From positions 1-6,101 of the forward strand of contig VGEI01000231.1 of assembly GCA_016869415.1 (NCBI GenBank): 6,101 bases of DNA, written 5' to 3'. The DNA is from Alphaproteobacteria bacterium. Its GTDB lineage: Bacteria > Pseudomonadota > Alphaproteobacteria > CACIAM-22H2. A program made the translations under genes and the position numbers. Of the stretch, positions 1-5,511 are shown one piece after another; the stretch's first letter is position 1; the number at the start of each line of letters is the position of its first letter. Under the pieces are notes generated by a model. It did no database searches and was not told the DNA's origin. It saw nothing but the letters and a program-made list of their open reading frames with translations.

Positions 1-276
1 GAGCGCCACATCGCCCTTGTCAGGCCACAAGTCCTTGTTCTGGTTGGTGGAACCTCAGCCAAGACGCTGCTGAACACGGCCGACGGCATCATCCGGCTGC
101 GCGGCAAGTGGCGGGAGCTGGCCATACCGGGCCTGGACCGGCCGATCCCTACCCTGCCGACCTTCCATCCGGCCTATCTGCTGCGCTCCCCGGCCCAGAA
201 ACGTGAATCGTGGCGTGACCTGCTGGCCCTGAAAAGCCAACTAAAGTCTTTAGGCAACACCGAGACAAATCCATAA
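1..276 (+). CDS. Uracil-DNA glycosylase, family 4 type, C-terminal part (5' end outside window)
   Basis: The reading frame is open from the first base and ends at TAA 274-276, giving 91 visible residues. These enzymes remove uracil from DNA to start base excision repair in the cytoplasm. A hydrophobic strand followed by GGTSAKTLL (about residues 10-24) matches the 'LG..A...LL' stretch of the family. An RGKW segment (about 38-41) and then TFHPAYLLRSPAQKR (about 54-68) follow. The second motif, HPAYLLR-P--KR, is the late active-site motif of family 4 (Fe-S) uracil-DNA glycosylases, and His56 of the visible part is its conserved histidine. A WRDLLAL helix ends the domain. The N-terminal GEAPG-type motif and the Fe-S cysteines lie upstream and cannot be seen, so assignment to family 4 rather than the related family 5 rests on the C-terminal motif alone. 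The last 15 or so codons are AT-richer than the rest and hold the candidate -35 element of the next gene. Confidence 0.85.
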   Translation, partial: ERHIALVRPQVLVLVGGTSAKTLLNTADGIIRLRGKWRELAIPGLDRPIPTLPTFHPAYLLRSPAQKRESWRDLLALKSQLKSLGNTETNP

Positions 277-291
277 ATACCTGATTATAAT
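262..291 (+). promoter_or_regulatory. Candidate sigma70-type promoter for the lytic transglycosylase gene
   Basis: A perfect TATAAT lies at 286-291, in the most AT-rich patch of the window. GAGACA at 262-267 matches 4 of 6 bases of the -35 consensus and is 18 bases upstream. The -35 lies inside the last codons of the glycosylase gene. The predicted transcript would start near 298, leaving a leader of about 87 bases before the TTG at 385. A perfect -10 is uncommon in such GC-rich DNA, which favours a real promoter, but no transcription data are available. Confidence 0.55.
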
Positions 292-374
292 ACAAGATTC
301 GTATTTTCAGCCACGGCTCGGCGGGAGTTTTTACTTGGCTTTCCCCCCCTCCTCCCGTATCTAGGGTCAACCTC

Positions 375-379
375 AGGGG
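375..379 (+). promoter_or_regulatory. Ribosome binding site deciding the TTG start at 385
   Basis: AGGGG at 375-379 lies 5 bases before the TTG at 385-387. No comparable purine-rich site stands before the next in-frame candidate, GTG at 433, where only a GAG is nearby. This favours the TTG start. The site also falls in the loop of a possible small hairpin (369-374 pairing with 388-393). Confidence 0.4.
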
Positions 380-384
380 TCAGT

Positions 385-2598
385 TTGGGGGTTCCTATTC
401 CCGTCGCCGGTGGAAACCGCAGCATTGAGTGTGTGTGCCGGCTCGCGGCTGTGACGGCCGTGGGCCTGGCCCTGCTCGCCCCGGTCCCGGTGTATGCCGC
501 CGCCAAGGGTGATACCGCCTCGCTAAGCCGGGTCGACCTGCAGGCCCAATGGGCCGCGGAGCTGCCCCAGGTTCTCGCGCCGGCCGACGTCGCCACCTAC
601 CGGAAGATCTTTGCCGCGAACCAGGCCGAGGACTGGGCTACGGTCGAACGCGAGAGCGCCAGGCTGAAGGACAAGCGACTGCTCGGCCATGTGCTCGCCT
701 ATCGCTACCTTTACGCCAATTCGCACCGCTCGACTTATGCCGAGCTGGCCGCCTGGCTGCAGGCCTATGCCGATCACCCCGATGCGCCGGCCATCCACGC
801 GATGGCGCTCAAGCGCTCGCCGACCAAGAAGCCGCCCGGCATGCCGGCGCTGCGCCGGCCGGTGGGCGAGAACCTCAAGGCAGGCTGGTTCGACGACGAC
901 GAGCAGCCGCCCGAGCAGGCCGACGAAGCAGCGGAGATCGCCGACGCGCCGCCGCCGCCCGGCCCCAAGCTGATCGGTGAGGCCCTAGGCCGCGCCAGCG
1001 GCGTCAAGGGCCAGATCAGCCAGCGGTTGCGTGTGGGTGACCTCGCCGGCGCGGAGACCCTGCTGCGCAGCCGCGAGACGACGCGCCTGCTCTCCGACGG
1101 CGAGTACGATTACTGGAAGGCCCGCATCGCCGCCGGCTGGTTCGCGCAAGGGCAGGATGCCAAGGCCCTCGAGCTCGCCCGCGAGGCGGCCTCGCGCTCC
1201 GGCCAGGCGGTGCCGCGGGCCAACTGGATCGCCGGCCTGTCGCTCTACAAGCAGGGCCGCTACCTCGAGGCGGCGCGCTATTTCGAGGCGCTCGCCCGCA
1301 CGCCCAACGCCACGCCGTGGGACCTCGCCGCCGGCGCCTTCTGGACCGGCCGCTCCTACCTGCAAGGCCGCCGGCCGCAGATCGTCAATTACTGGACGCT
1401 GCAGGCAGCCGAGTACCCGCAGACCTTCTACGGCCTGCTGGCGGCGCGCACGCTTTCCGTCACGCCCAACCTCAACTGGGAACCGCCCGGCCTCTCGGCC
1501 AACGACGTCGAGCAGATCCTGAGCACCGCCTCTGGCAGCCGGGCTTTTGCCCTGCTCCAGGTCGGCGAGCAGCTTCGCGCCGAGCGCGAATTCGCGCGGC
1601 TCCGCCCGACCGGTGGCGTGCCCTTCCTGCGGGCCCTGCTCGGTGTCGCCATGCGGGCGGGCATGCCCTCGCTCTCCATGCGGCTGGGCCGCGAGCTCGC
1701 TGAACTCGACGGGCGGCGCTACGACGGCGCGCTCTATCCCGTCCCGCCCTACCGCCCGGCGCAGGGCTTCGAGATCGACCCCGCGCTCATCTACGCCGTC
1801 ATGCGCCAGGAATCGGCCTTCAACCCCAAGGCGCTCAGCCGGGCGGGGGCGCGCGGCCTGATGCAGCTGATGCCGGGCACGGCGCAGCTCATGGACAACG
1901 GCAAGAGCTTCCGCGGCCGGCTCAACGATCTCTACGACCCGCCGCTCAACATCGCGCTCGGCCAGAAGTACCTCAAGCACCTGCTCGATAACGGCGATGT
2001 CGGCGGCGACCTGATCCGCCTCGCCGCCGCCTATAACGGCGGCCCGGGCAACCTCGCCAAGTGGAAGCGCAAGCAGGACATGCGCGGCGACGAGGCGGCC
2101 GACGACGCGCTGCTCTTCATCGAGAGCGTGCCCGCTCCCGAGACGCGGCATTACATCACCCGTGTCCTGTACAATTACTGGATGTACTCGCAGCGCCTCG
2201 GGCACCCGCAGCCTTCGCTCGATCTCATCGCCTCGGGCGGCTGGCCGACCTACGGGCCGGCTGAGAGCGCGCCGGCCACCATGGTCGCCGCCGCTCCGCG
2301 GCCGCCGCAGGGCCCGCAGACCGCGGCGATCAGCCGCGAGATCCTGCCGGAGGGTACGCGCATCGAGCTGCTGCGCCAGGAACCGGCTTCGCTGCCGACG
2401 CGCATCGACCCGTCAGCGGATACGCGTTTCCCCATCGGTGCCCCACGCGCGCCGGCAGCGGCTGCACCAGCGGTCGTAGCCGCCGCCGTGGCGCTGCCGC
2501 TTCCGCCCAGAGAGCGGCCGGCCGACCTCGCCAAGAAGGCCGTGCCGGTGAAGGCCAGCAAGGCGGCGATCGACAAGAAGAAGAAGGCCGCGCAGTAG
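385..2598 (+). CDS. slt: Soluble lytic murein transglycosylase (Slt70-type), periplasmic
   Basis: The 737-residue product cleaves the MurNAc-GlcNAc bond of peptidoglycan, forming 1,6-anhydro ends, in the periplasm. Residues 1-38 look like a signal peptide: arginines, then a hydrophobic Leu/Ala/Val core, then VYA before the likely cleavage site. There is no lipobox, so it should be soluble. Residues about 45-450 are Ala/Leu-rich helical repeats, as in the ring-shaped superhelix of Slt70, broken by an acidic, proline-rich linker (170-194). The SLT catalytic domain spans about 460-595: RQESAF with catalytic Glu476, GLMQLMP (491-497), AYNGGPG (549-555) and PETRHYI (585-591). After about residue 626 comes an Ala/Pro-rich, probably disordered tail of about 110 residues ending in a lysine cluster. 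This tail is unusual, since E. coli Slt70 ends soon after its catalytic domain. The start is TTG 385, supported by AGGGG upstream. GTG 433 would give a shorter but still good signal peptide, so the N-terminus is uncertain. Confidence 0.93.
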   Translation: MGVPIPVAGGNRSIECVCRLAAVTAVGLALLAPVPVYAAAKGDTASLSRVDLQAQWAAELPQVLAPADVATYRKIFAANQAEDWATVERESARLKDKRLLGHVLAYRYLYANSHRSTYAELAAWLQAYADHPDAPAIHAMALKRSPTKKPPGMPALRRPVGENLKAGWFDDDEQPPEQADEAAEIADAPPPPGPKLIGEALGRASGVKGQISQRLRVGDLAGAETLLRSRETTRLLSDGEYDYWKARIAAGWFAQGQDAKALELAREAASRSGQAVPRANWIAGLSLYKQGRYLEAARYFEALARTPNATPWDLAAGAFWTGRSYLQGRRPQIVNYWTLQAAEYPQTFYGLLAARTLSVTPNLNWEPPGLSANDVEQILSTASGSRAFALLQVGEQLRAEREFARLRPTGGVPFLRALLGVAMRAGMPSLSMRLGRELAELDGRRYDGALYPVPPYRPAQGFEIDPALIYAVMRQESAFNPKALSRAGARGLMQLMPGTAQLMDNGKSFRGRLNDLYDPPLNIALGQKYLKHLLDNGDVGGDLIRLAAAYNGGPGNLAKWKRKQDMRGDEAADDALLFIESVPAPETRHYITRVLYNYWMYSQRLGHPQPSLDLIASGGWPTYGPAESAPATMVAAAPRPPQGPQTAAISREILPEGTRIELLRQEPASLPTRIDPSADTRFPIGAPRAPAAAAPAVVAAAVALPLPPRERPADLAKKAVPVKASKAAIDKKKKAAQ

Positions 2599-2610
2599 CG
2601 CCAAGCCCCA

Positions 2611-2641
2611 TTGGCCTCGCTACAAGGGGCCGGGCTATACT
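2611..2641 (+). promoter_or_regulatory. Candidate promoter for moaB
   Basis: TTGGCC (2611-2616, 4 of 6 matches to the -35 consensus) and TATACT (2636-2641, 5 of 6 matches to the -10 consensus) are separated by 19 bases in the gap between the transglycosylase stop and moaB. The start point expected 6-8 bases after the -10 would fall on or next to the A of the moaB ATG at 2648. The spacing is slightly long. The assignment is pattern-based only. Confidence 0.4.
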
Positions 2642-2647
2642 CGCGCC

Positions 2648-3208
2648 ATGCCCGGACGCATCGACGAGACAAGGCCGTTCCTCCCGGTCAACATCGCCAT
2701 CCTCACCGTCTCCGATACGCGGCAGCTGGCCGACGACAAATCCGGCAACACGCTCAAGGAGCTGATCGAGCGCGACGGCCACAAGATGACGGCGCGCGAC
2801 ATCGTGCGCGACGACGTGCGCGCCATCGTCGAGCGACTGCGCGCCTGGATCGCCGACCCGGCCATCGACTGCGTCATCTCGACCGGCGGCACCGGCGTCA
2901 CGGGCCGCGACGTGACGCCCGAGGCCTTCGAATCGCTGTTCGAGAAGAAGATCGGCGGCTTCGGCGAGATGTTCCGCATGATCAGCTACCCGAAGATCGG
3001 CACCTCGGCGCTGCAGAGCCGGGCGACCGGCGGGGTGGCCGGCGGCACCTATCTCTTCGCTCTGCCCGGCTCGCCGTCCGCCTGCCGCGACGGCTGGGAG
3101 GAGATCCTGCGCTTCCAGCTCGACAACCGCTTCCGTCCCTGCAACCTGGTCGAGCTGATGCCGCGCCTGCAGGAGCATTTGGCCAGCAAGCCCAAGGCAA
3201 CGGTGTAG
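2648..3208 (+). CDS. moaB: Molybdenum cofactor biosynthesis protein MoaB
   Basis: This 186-residue cytoplasmic protein belongs to the MoaB/MogA fold. Members bind molybdopterin and, in species without MogA, are thought to adenylylate it before MoeA inserts molybdate. The N-terminal strand ILTVSDTR (18-25) is characteristic. STGGTG (78-83) is followed directly by the GRDVTPEA motif (86-93), which contributes the pterin- and nucleotide-binding site. FRMISYPKIGTSA (about 109-121) precedes GGVAGGTYLFALPGSP (about 128-143), the usual C-terminal signature. The length is typical for MoaB and there is no fused MoeA domain. The ATG at 2648 has no convincing Shine-Dalgarno sequence in the preceding 15 bases. 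An AAGGGG lies about 20 bases away, which is too far. A TATACT ends 6 bases before the ATG, so a leaderless transcript is possible. Its neighbours are not Moco genes, so the context adds no support for the function. Confidence 0.92.
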   Translation: MPGRIDETRPFLPVNIAILTVSDTRQLADDKSGNTLKELIERDGHKMTARDIVRDDVRAIVERLRAWIADPAIDCVISTGGTGVTGRDVTPEAFESLFEKKIGGFGEMFRMISYPKIGTSALQSRATGGVAGGTYLFALPGSPSACRDGWEEILRFQLDNRFRPCNLVELMPRLQEHLASKPKATV

Positions 3209-3251
3209 CCAGCCGCTTCGCCAGCGCGAGGTCTATTTGACGGCGTAGGCG

Positions 3252-4649
3252 GTGATCCGTAGCGTCGCTGGCGTGAGCGACCTCCCCACCGCCCTGATCG
3301 GCTGCGCTGCCGGCTTTGCCGCCGACCGCACCGACGCCGGCATCCCGATCGTCCGCACACTCAGGGAACGGCAGGGCCCGCGCTTCCTGATCTACGAGAC
3401 CTTGGGCGAACGCACGCTGGCCCTCTCCCAGATCGAGCGCCGGCGCGATCCGGCGCGTGGCTACAACCCGTCTCTGGCGCGCTTCGTCGAGCCGATTCTG
3501 GGCGACTGCCTGGCAGGCGGCATCAAGATCGTCGGCAATTTCGGCGCCGCCAACCCGCGCGCCGCCGGCGAGCTTCTGGCCGGCATGGCCAAGCGCCTCG
3601 GCTTCCCTTCGGCGCGCATCGCCGTAGTCGAGGGCGACGATCTCAGCGCCGCACTGTCGCCCGACGAGTTCGCGGCGCGCGAGACCGGCGGCGCGCTGCT
3701 CGGCGCTCGCCCGCCGATCATCGCCGCCAATGTCTATCTCGGGGCCGCGCCCATCGCCGAAGCGCTGGACCGGGGAGCAGACATCGTGGTCACTGGCCGC
3801 GTCGGCGATCCCTCGCTGGCCCTCGGGCCTCTGCTGCACACCTTCGGCTGGGCGCCGGACGATTGGCGTCGCCTCGCCTGCGGCACTTTGGCCGGGCATC
3901 TGCTGGAATGCGGCTCGCAGGTGACCGGCGGCTACTTCGCCGACCCCGGCATCAAGGACGTGCCCGGCATGGACACGCTCGGCTATCCGATCGCGGAGAT
4001 CGATGCCGATGGCGGCATCGTCATCACCAAGCCCGAAGGCACCGGCGGCCGGGTCGACCGGCGCACCGTGACGGAACAGCTGCTCTACGAGATCCACGAT
4101 CCGGCCGCCTACCTTACGCCCGACGTGGTGCTCGGCATCACCGAAGTTGAACTGGCGGAGATCGGCCCCGATAGGGTGCGCGTGACCGGAGCACGCGGCA
4201 CGCCGAGGCCCGAGACGCTCAAGGCCACGGTGTGCATCGACAGCGGCCTGCTGGCCGAGGCGGAGATCTCCTACGCCGGCCCGAACGCCGCGGCCCGGGC
4301 GCGGCTGGCCATCGAAACGGTGCGCAAGCGCATGGCGCGGCGCGCGCCGACACTCAGGACGCGGGCCGATGCCATCGGCCTGATGAGCATCCACGGCGAC
4401 ACCGATGGGACAGCGCTCGACGCCTCGACACAGACGGCGATGGATGTCCGCGTGCGCTTCGCCGCCGAGGCGATGGAGCGCGAGCCGCTCGAGCTGCTCA
4501 ATCTCGAGGTCGAGGCGCTCTACTGCGCCGGACCGGCCGGGGGCGGCGGCGTGCGTGCGCGGATCACCCCGCGTCTGGCCAGCGCCTCCTGCCTGATCGA
4601 GCGGGAGCTTGTGCACCCCACTGTATCCTTCGTCGGAGCGGAGCGATGA
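3252..4649 (+). CDS. AtuA-family protein (DUF1446 domain), acyclic terpene utilization type
   Basis: The 465-residue product matches the large domain of the AtuA family, named after a Pseudomonas protein needed for growth on citronellol/geraniol-type acyclic terpenes. Its biochemical activity is not settled. Visible hallmarks are IGCAAGFAADR (16-26), KIVGNFGAANP (about 92-102), DIVVTGRVGDPSLALGPL (about 177-194), GTLAGHLLECGSQVTGGYF (211-229) and an ITKPEGTGG segment. The usual fused protein is about 600 residues. Here the C-terminal domain is a separate gene whose ATG shares an ATGA with this TGA stop, so the two are probably translationally coupled and form one complex. The start used is GTG 3252, preceded by a short AGG very close to it. 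GTG 3273 is an alternative that still keeps the first conserved motif. The usual atu partners (biotin-dependent carboxylase subunits, acyl-CoA dehydrogenase) are not in the window, so the substrate is unknown. Confidence 0.85.
   Translation: MIRSVAGVSDLPTALIGCAAGFAADRTDAGIPIVRTLRERQGPRFLIYETLGERTLALSQIERRRDPARGYNPSLARFVEPILGDCLAGGIKIVGNFGAANPRAAGELLAGMAKRLGFPSARIAVVEGDDLSAALSPDEFAARETGGALLGARPPIIAANVYLGAAPIAEALDRGADIVVTGRVGDPSLALGPLLHTFGWAPDDWRRLACGTLAGHLLECGSQVTGGYFADPGIKDVPGMDTLGYPIAEIDADGGIVITKPEGTGGRVDRRTVTEQLLYEIHDPAAYLTPDVVLGITEVELAEIGPDRVRVTGARGTPRPETLKATVCIDSGLLAEAEISYAGPNAAARARLAIETVRKRMARRAPTLRTRADAIGLMSIHGDTDGTALDASTQTAMDVRVRFAAEAMEREPLELLNLEVEALYCAGPAGGGGVRARITPRLASASCLIERELVHPTVSFVGAER
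4635..4643 (+). promoter_or_regulatory. Ribosome binding site for the small AtuA-type gene
   Basis: GGAGCGGAG carries two GGAG cores (4635-4638 and 4640-4643). The first lies 7 bases before the ATG at 4646. It sits inside the last codons of the upstream AtuA gene. This supports starting the downstream gene at 4646 rather than at an upstream in-frame codon. Confidence 0.6.
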
Positions 4650-5044
4650 ACGACACGGTCGAGGTCCCGCTCTATCGGCTCGTCCACGCCCGTGCCGGCG
4701 ACAAGGGCAACCGGCTCAACCTGGCGGTGATCTGCTACGACCCGGCTTGTTATCCGGCGCTGGCGGCGCAGCTCACGGCCGAGCGCGTAGCGGCCATCTT
4801 CGCCAGCCGGCGGCCCACCAAGGTCGTGCGCTACGACCTGCCGAAACTCCACGCCTTCAACTTCGTGCTCGACGACGTGCTGGAAGGCGGCGTCAACGCC
4901 AGCCTCGGCCTCGACGGCCACGGCAAGGGCCTGTCCTTCCTGCTGCTCGGCAGCACAGTCCGCCTCGACAAGGCGCTGGCCAGCCGGAAATTGGCCGACG
5001 TCGTCGAGATCGCGGCAGACAGCAGGAGTGACGCGCAAGCTTGA
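4646..5044 (+). CDS. Small AtuA-related protein (separate C-terminal domain of AtuA)
   Basis: The 132-residue product corresponds to the C-terminal domain that follows DUF1446 in full-length AtuA proteins, described as ferredoxin-like in fold. The family signature ARAGDKGNRLNLAV (15-28) is clear. It is followed by VVRYDLPKLHAFNFVL (about 60-75) and a glycine-rich GGVNASLGLDGHGKGLSF segment (81-98), also conserved. There is no signal peptide or membrane segment, so it should be cytoplasmic. It starts at ATG 4646, which overlaps the upstream TGA stop by 4 bases (ATGA) and has a good GGAG site 7 bases upstream. Together with the upstream gene it adds up to about 597 residues, the size of the fused protein. 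The pair is therefore best read as one split functional unit. A longer reading in the same frame back to 4232 is only overlap with the upstream gene. The stop codon lies within the FNR-type palindrome. Confidence 0.85.
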   Translation: MNDTVEVPLYRLVHARAGDKGNRLNLAVICYDPACYPALAAQLTAERVAAIFASRRPTKVVRYDLPKLHAFNFVLDDVLEGGVNASLGLDGHGKGLSFLLLGSTVRLDKALASRKLADVVEIAADSRSDAQA

Positions 5045-5054
5045 TCGAGATCAA
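5041..5054 (+). promoter_or_regulatory. Perfect FNR/FixK-type binding site (TTGAT-N4-ATCAA)
   Basis: TTGATCGAGATCAA matches the FNR-family consensus TTGAT-N4-ATCAA at all ten defined bases, and the arms extend to 6 bases (TTGATC/GATCAA). Alphaproteobacterial FnrL, FixK and AadR recognise this sequence when oxygen is low. Its centre (5047.5) lies 41.5-42.5 bases before the start expected from the -10-like element near 5078. This is the class II activator position. The box overlaps the stop codon of the upstream gene. Its most likely target is the gene starting at 5110. Confidence 0.75.
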
Positions 5055-5077
5055 TGTCGCCGGCCGGGCCCCGGGTC

Positions 5078-5083
5078 TTTGAT
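5078..5083 (+). promoter_or_regulatory. -10 element of an FNR-dependent promoter
   Basis: TTTGAT matches 4 of 6 bases of TATAAT. It starts 24 bases after the end of the FNR-type box, close to the usual class II spacing. No good -35 hexamer is present, as expected for an activator-dependent promoter. The predicted start is near 5090, leaving a leader of about 20 bases. Confidence 0.5.
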
Positions 5084-5098
5084 ACCTTCTGTCACACC

Positions 5099-5102
5099 GG
5101 AG
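5099..5102 (+). promoter_or_regulatory. Ribosome binding site (GGAG) for the gene at 5110
   Basis: GGAG lies 7 bases before the ATG at 5110 and just after the predicted transcription start near 5090. It supports ATG 5110 as the translation start. Confidence 0.6.
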
Positions 5103-5109
5103 CCCGTCC

Positions 5110-5508
5110 ATGACCAACCACTACCATGCCGTCGTCTGGCTCGATCATCGCGAAGCCCACGTGTTCAGCTTCAATGCCGAGGACGCGGACAAACAGGTCG
5201 TCCGCTCGCACGCGCTGCAGCCACATCTGCACCGCAAGGCCAACAGTATCGGCGATGGCCGCGCCGCGCCCGATCCGGCCTATCTCGATGGCATTGCCGA
5301 GGCGCTACAGCAAGCACAGGCGATCCTGATCACCGGACCGGCAGGAGCCAAGACGGAGCTCAAGCGGCATCTCGAGGCCCACCGGCCGGCTTTGGCCAAG
5401 AAGATCGTCGGCGTGGAAGCCGCAGACCATCCGACGGACGGCGCCCTGCTGGATCATGCCCGCCGCTATTTCCTGGCCGCCGACCGTATGCGTCCGCAGC
5501 GCGGCTGA
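5110..5508 (+). CDS. 'Translational machinery' family protein (eRF1/host-attachment-like), probably low-oxygen induced
   Basis: This 132-residue protein resembles a family common in Rhizobiales and relatives that databases label 'translational machinery protein'. I recognise the pattern rather than a proven function. Visible landmarks are an N-terminal strand with VVWLDHREAHVF (8-19), a histidine-rich HLHRKANSIGDG segment (39-50), a central strand and loop ILITGPAGAKTEL (72-84) and DHPTDGALLDHARRYF (106-121). The GPAGAKTEL loop and alternating strands and helices recall one domain of archaeal release factor/pelota-like proteins and the 'host attachment' family. It is not a P-loop: the loop lacks the GxxxxGK spacing. 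It lacks a signal peptide and is probably cytoplasmic. It seems to have its own promoter, with a perfect FNR-type box upstream, which suggests a role in ribosome or stress physiology during oxygen limitation. That role is inference from regulation and the family name. It converges with the next gene 3 bases away. Confidence 0.75.
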   Translation: MTNHYHAVVWLDHREAHVFSFNAEDADKQVVRSHALQPHLHRKANSIGDGRAAPDPAYLDGIAEALQQAQAILITGPAGAKTELKRHLEAHRPALAKKIVGVEAADHPTDGALLDHARRYFLAADRMRPQRG

Positions 5509-5511
5509 AGG

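Noticed and set aside
309..332. Possible intrinsic terminator after the glycosylase gene (GC-rich patch then TTTTT)
   Set aside because: The only stems available are 3-4 base pairs with awkward loops, too weak for a terminator.
985..2205. Long minus-strand open reading frame (406 residues) inside the transglycosylase gene
   Set aside because: It lies antisense to a gene with clear catalytic motifs. The product is a low-complexity Arg/Ala/Gly/Glu-rich sequence with no family signature, typical of high-GC shadow frames.
2604..2628. GCCCC...GGGGC inverted repeat between the transglycosylase gene and moaB as a terminator
   Set aside because: The stem is 5 base pairs with a loop of about 16 bases and no following T tract.
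2611..3240. Alternative plus-strand frame (209 residues) over moaB
   Set aside because: The composition is dominated by Arg and His with no motif. The moaB frame carries all conserved motifs.
2982..4616. Long minus-strand open reading frame (544 residues) opposite moaB and the AtuA gene
   Set aside because: It is a shadow of high-GC coding DNA. It is rich in Arg, Gly, Ala and His, has no recognisable domain, and both plus-strand genes have strong family motifs.
4232..4645. Extension of the small AtuA-type gene upstream to an ATG at 4232
   Set aside because: The extra 138 residues are Arg/Gly-rich and overlap the well-supported AtuA gene in another frame. ATG 4646 has a good ribosome binding site, and the family signature begins just after it.
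5110..5508. Reading the GPAGAKTEL loop as a P-loop ATP/GTP-binding motif
   Set aside because: The spacing GxxxxGK[ST] is not met, and the protein is too short and otherwise unlike P-loop NTPases.
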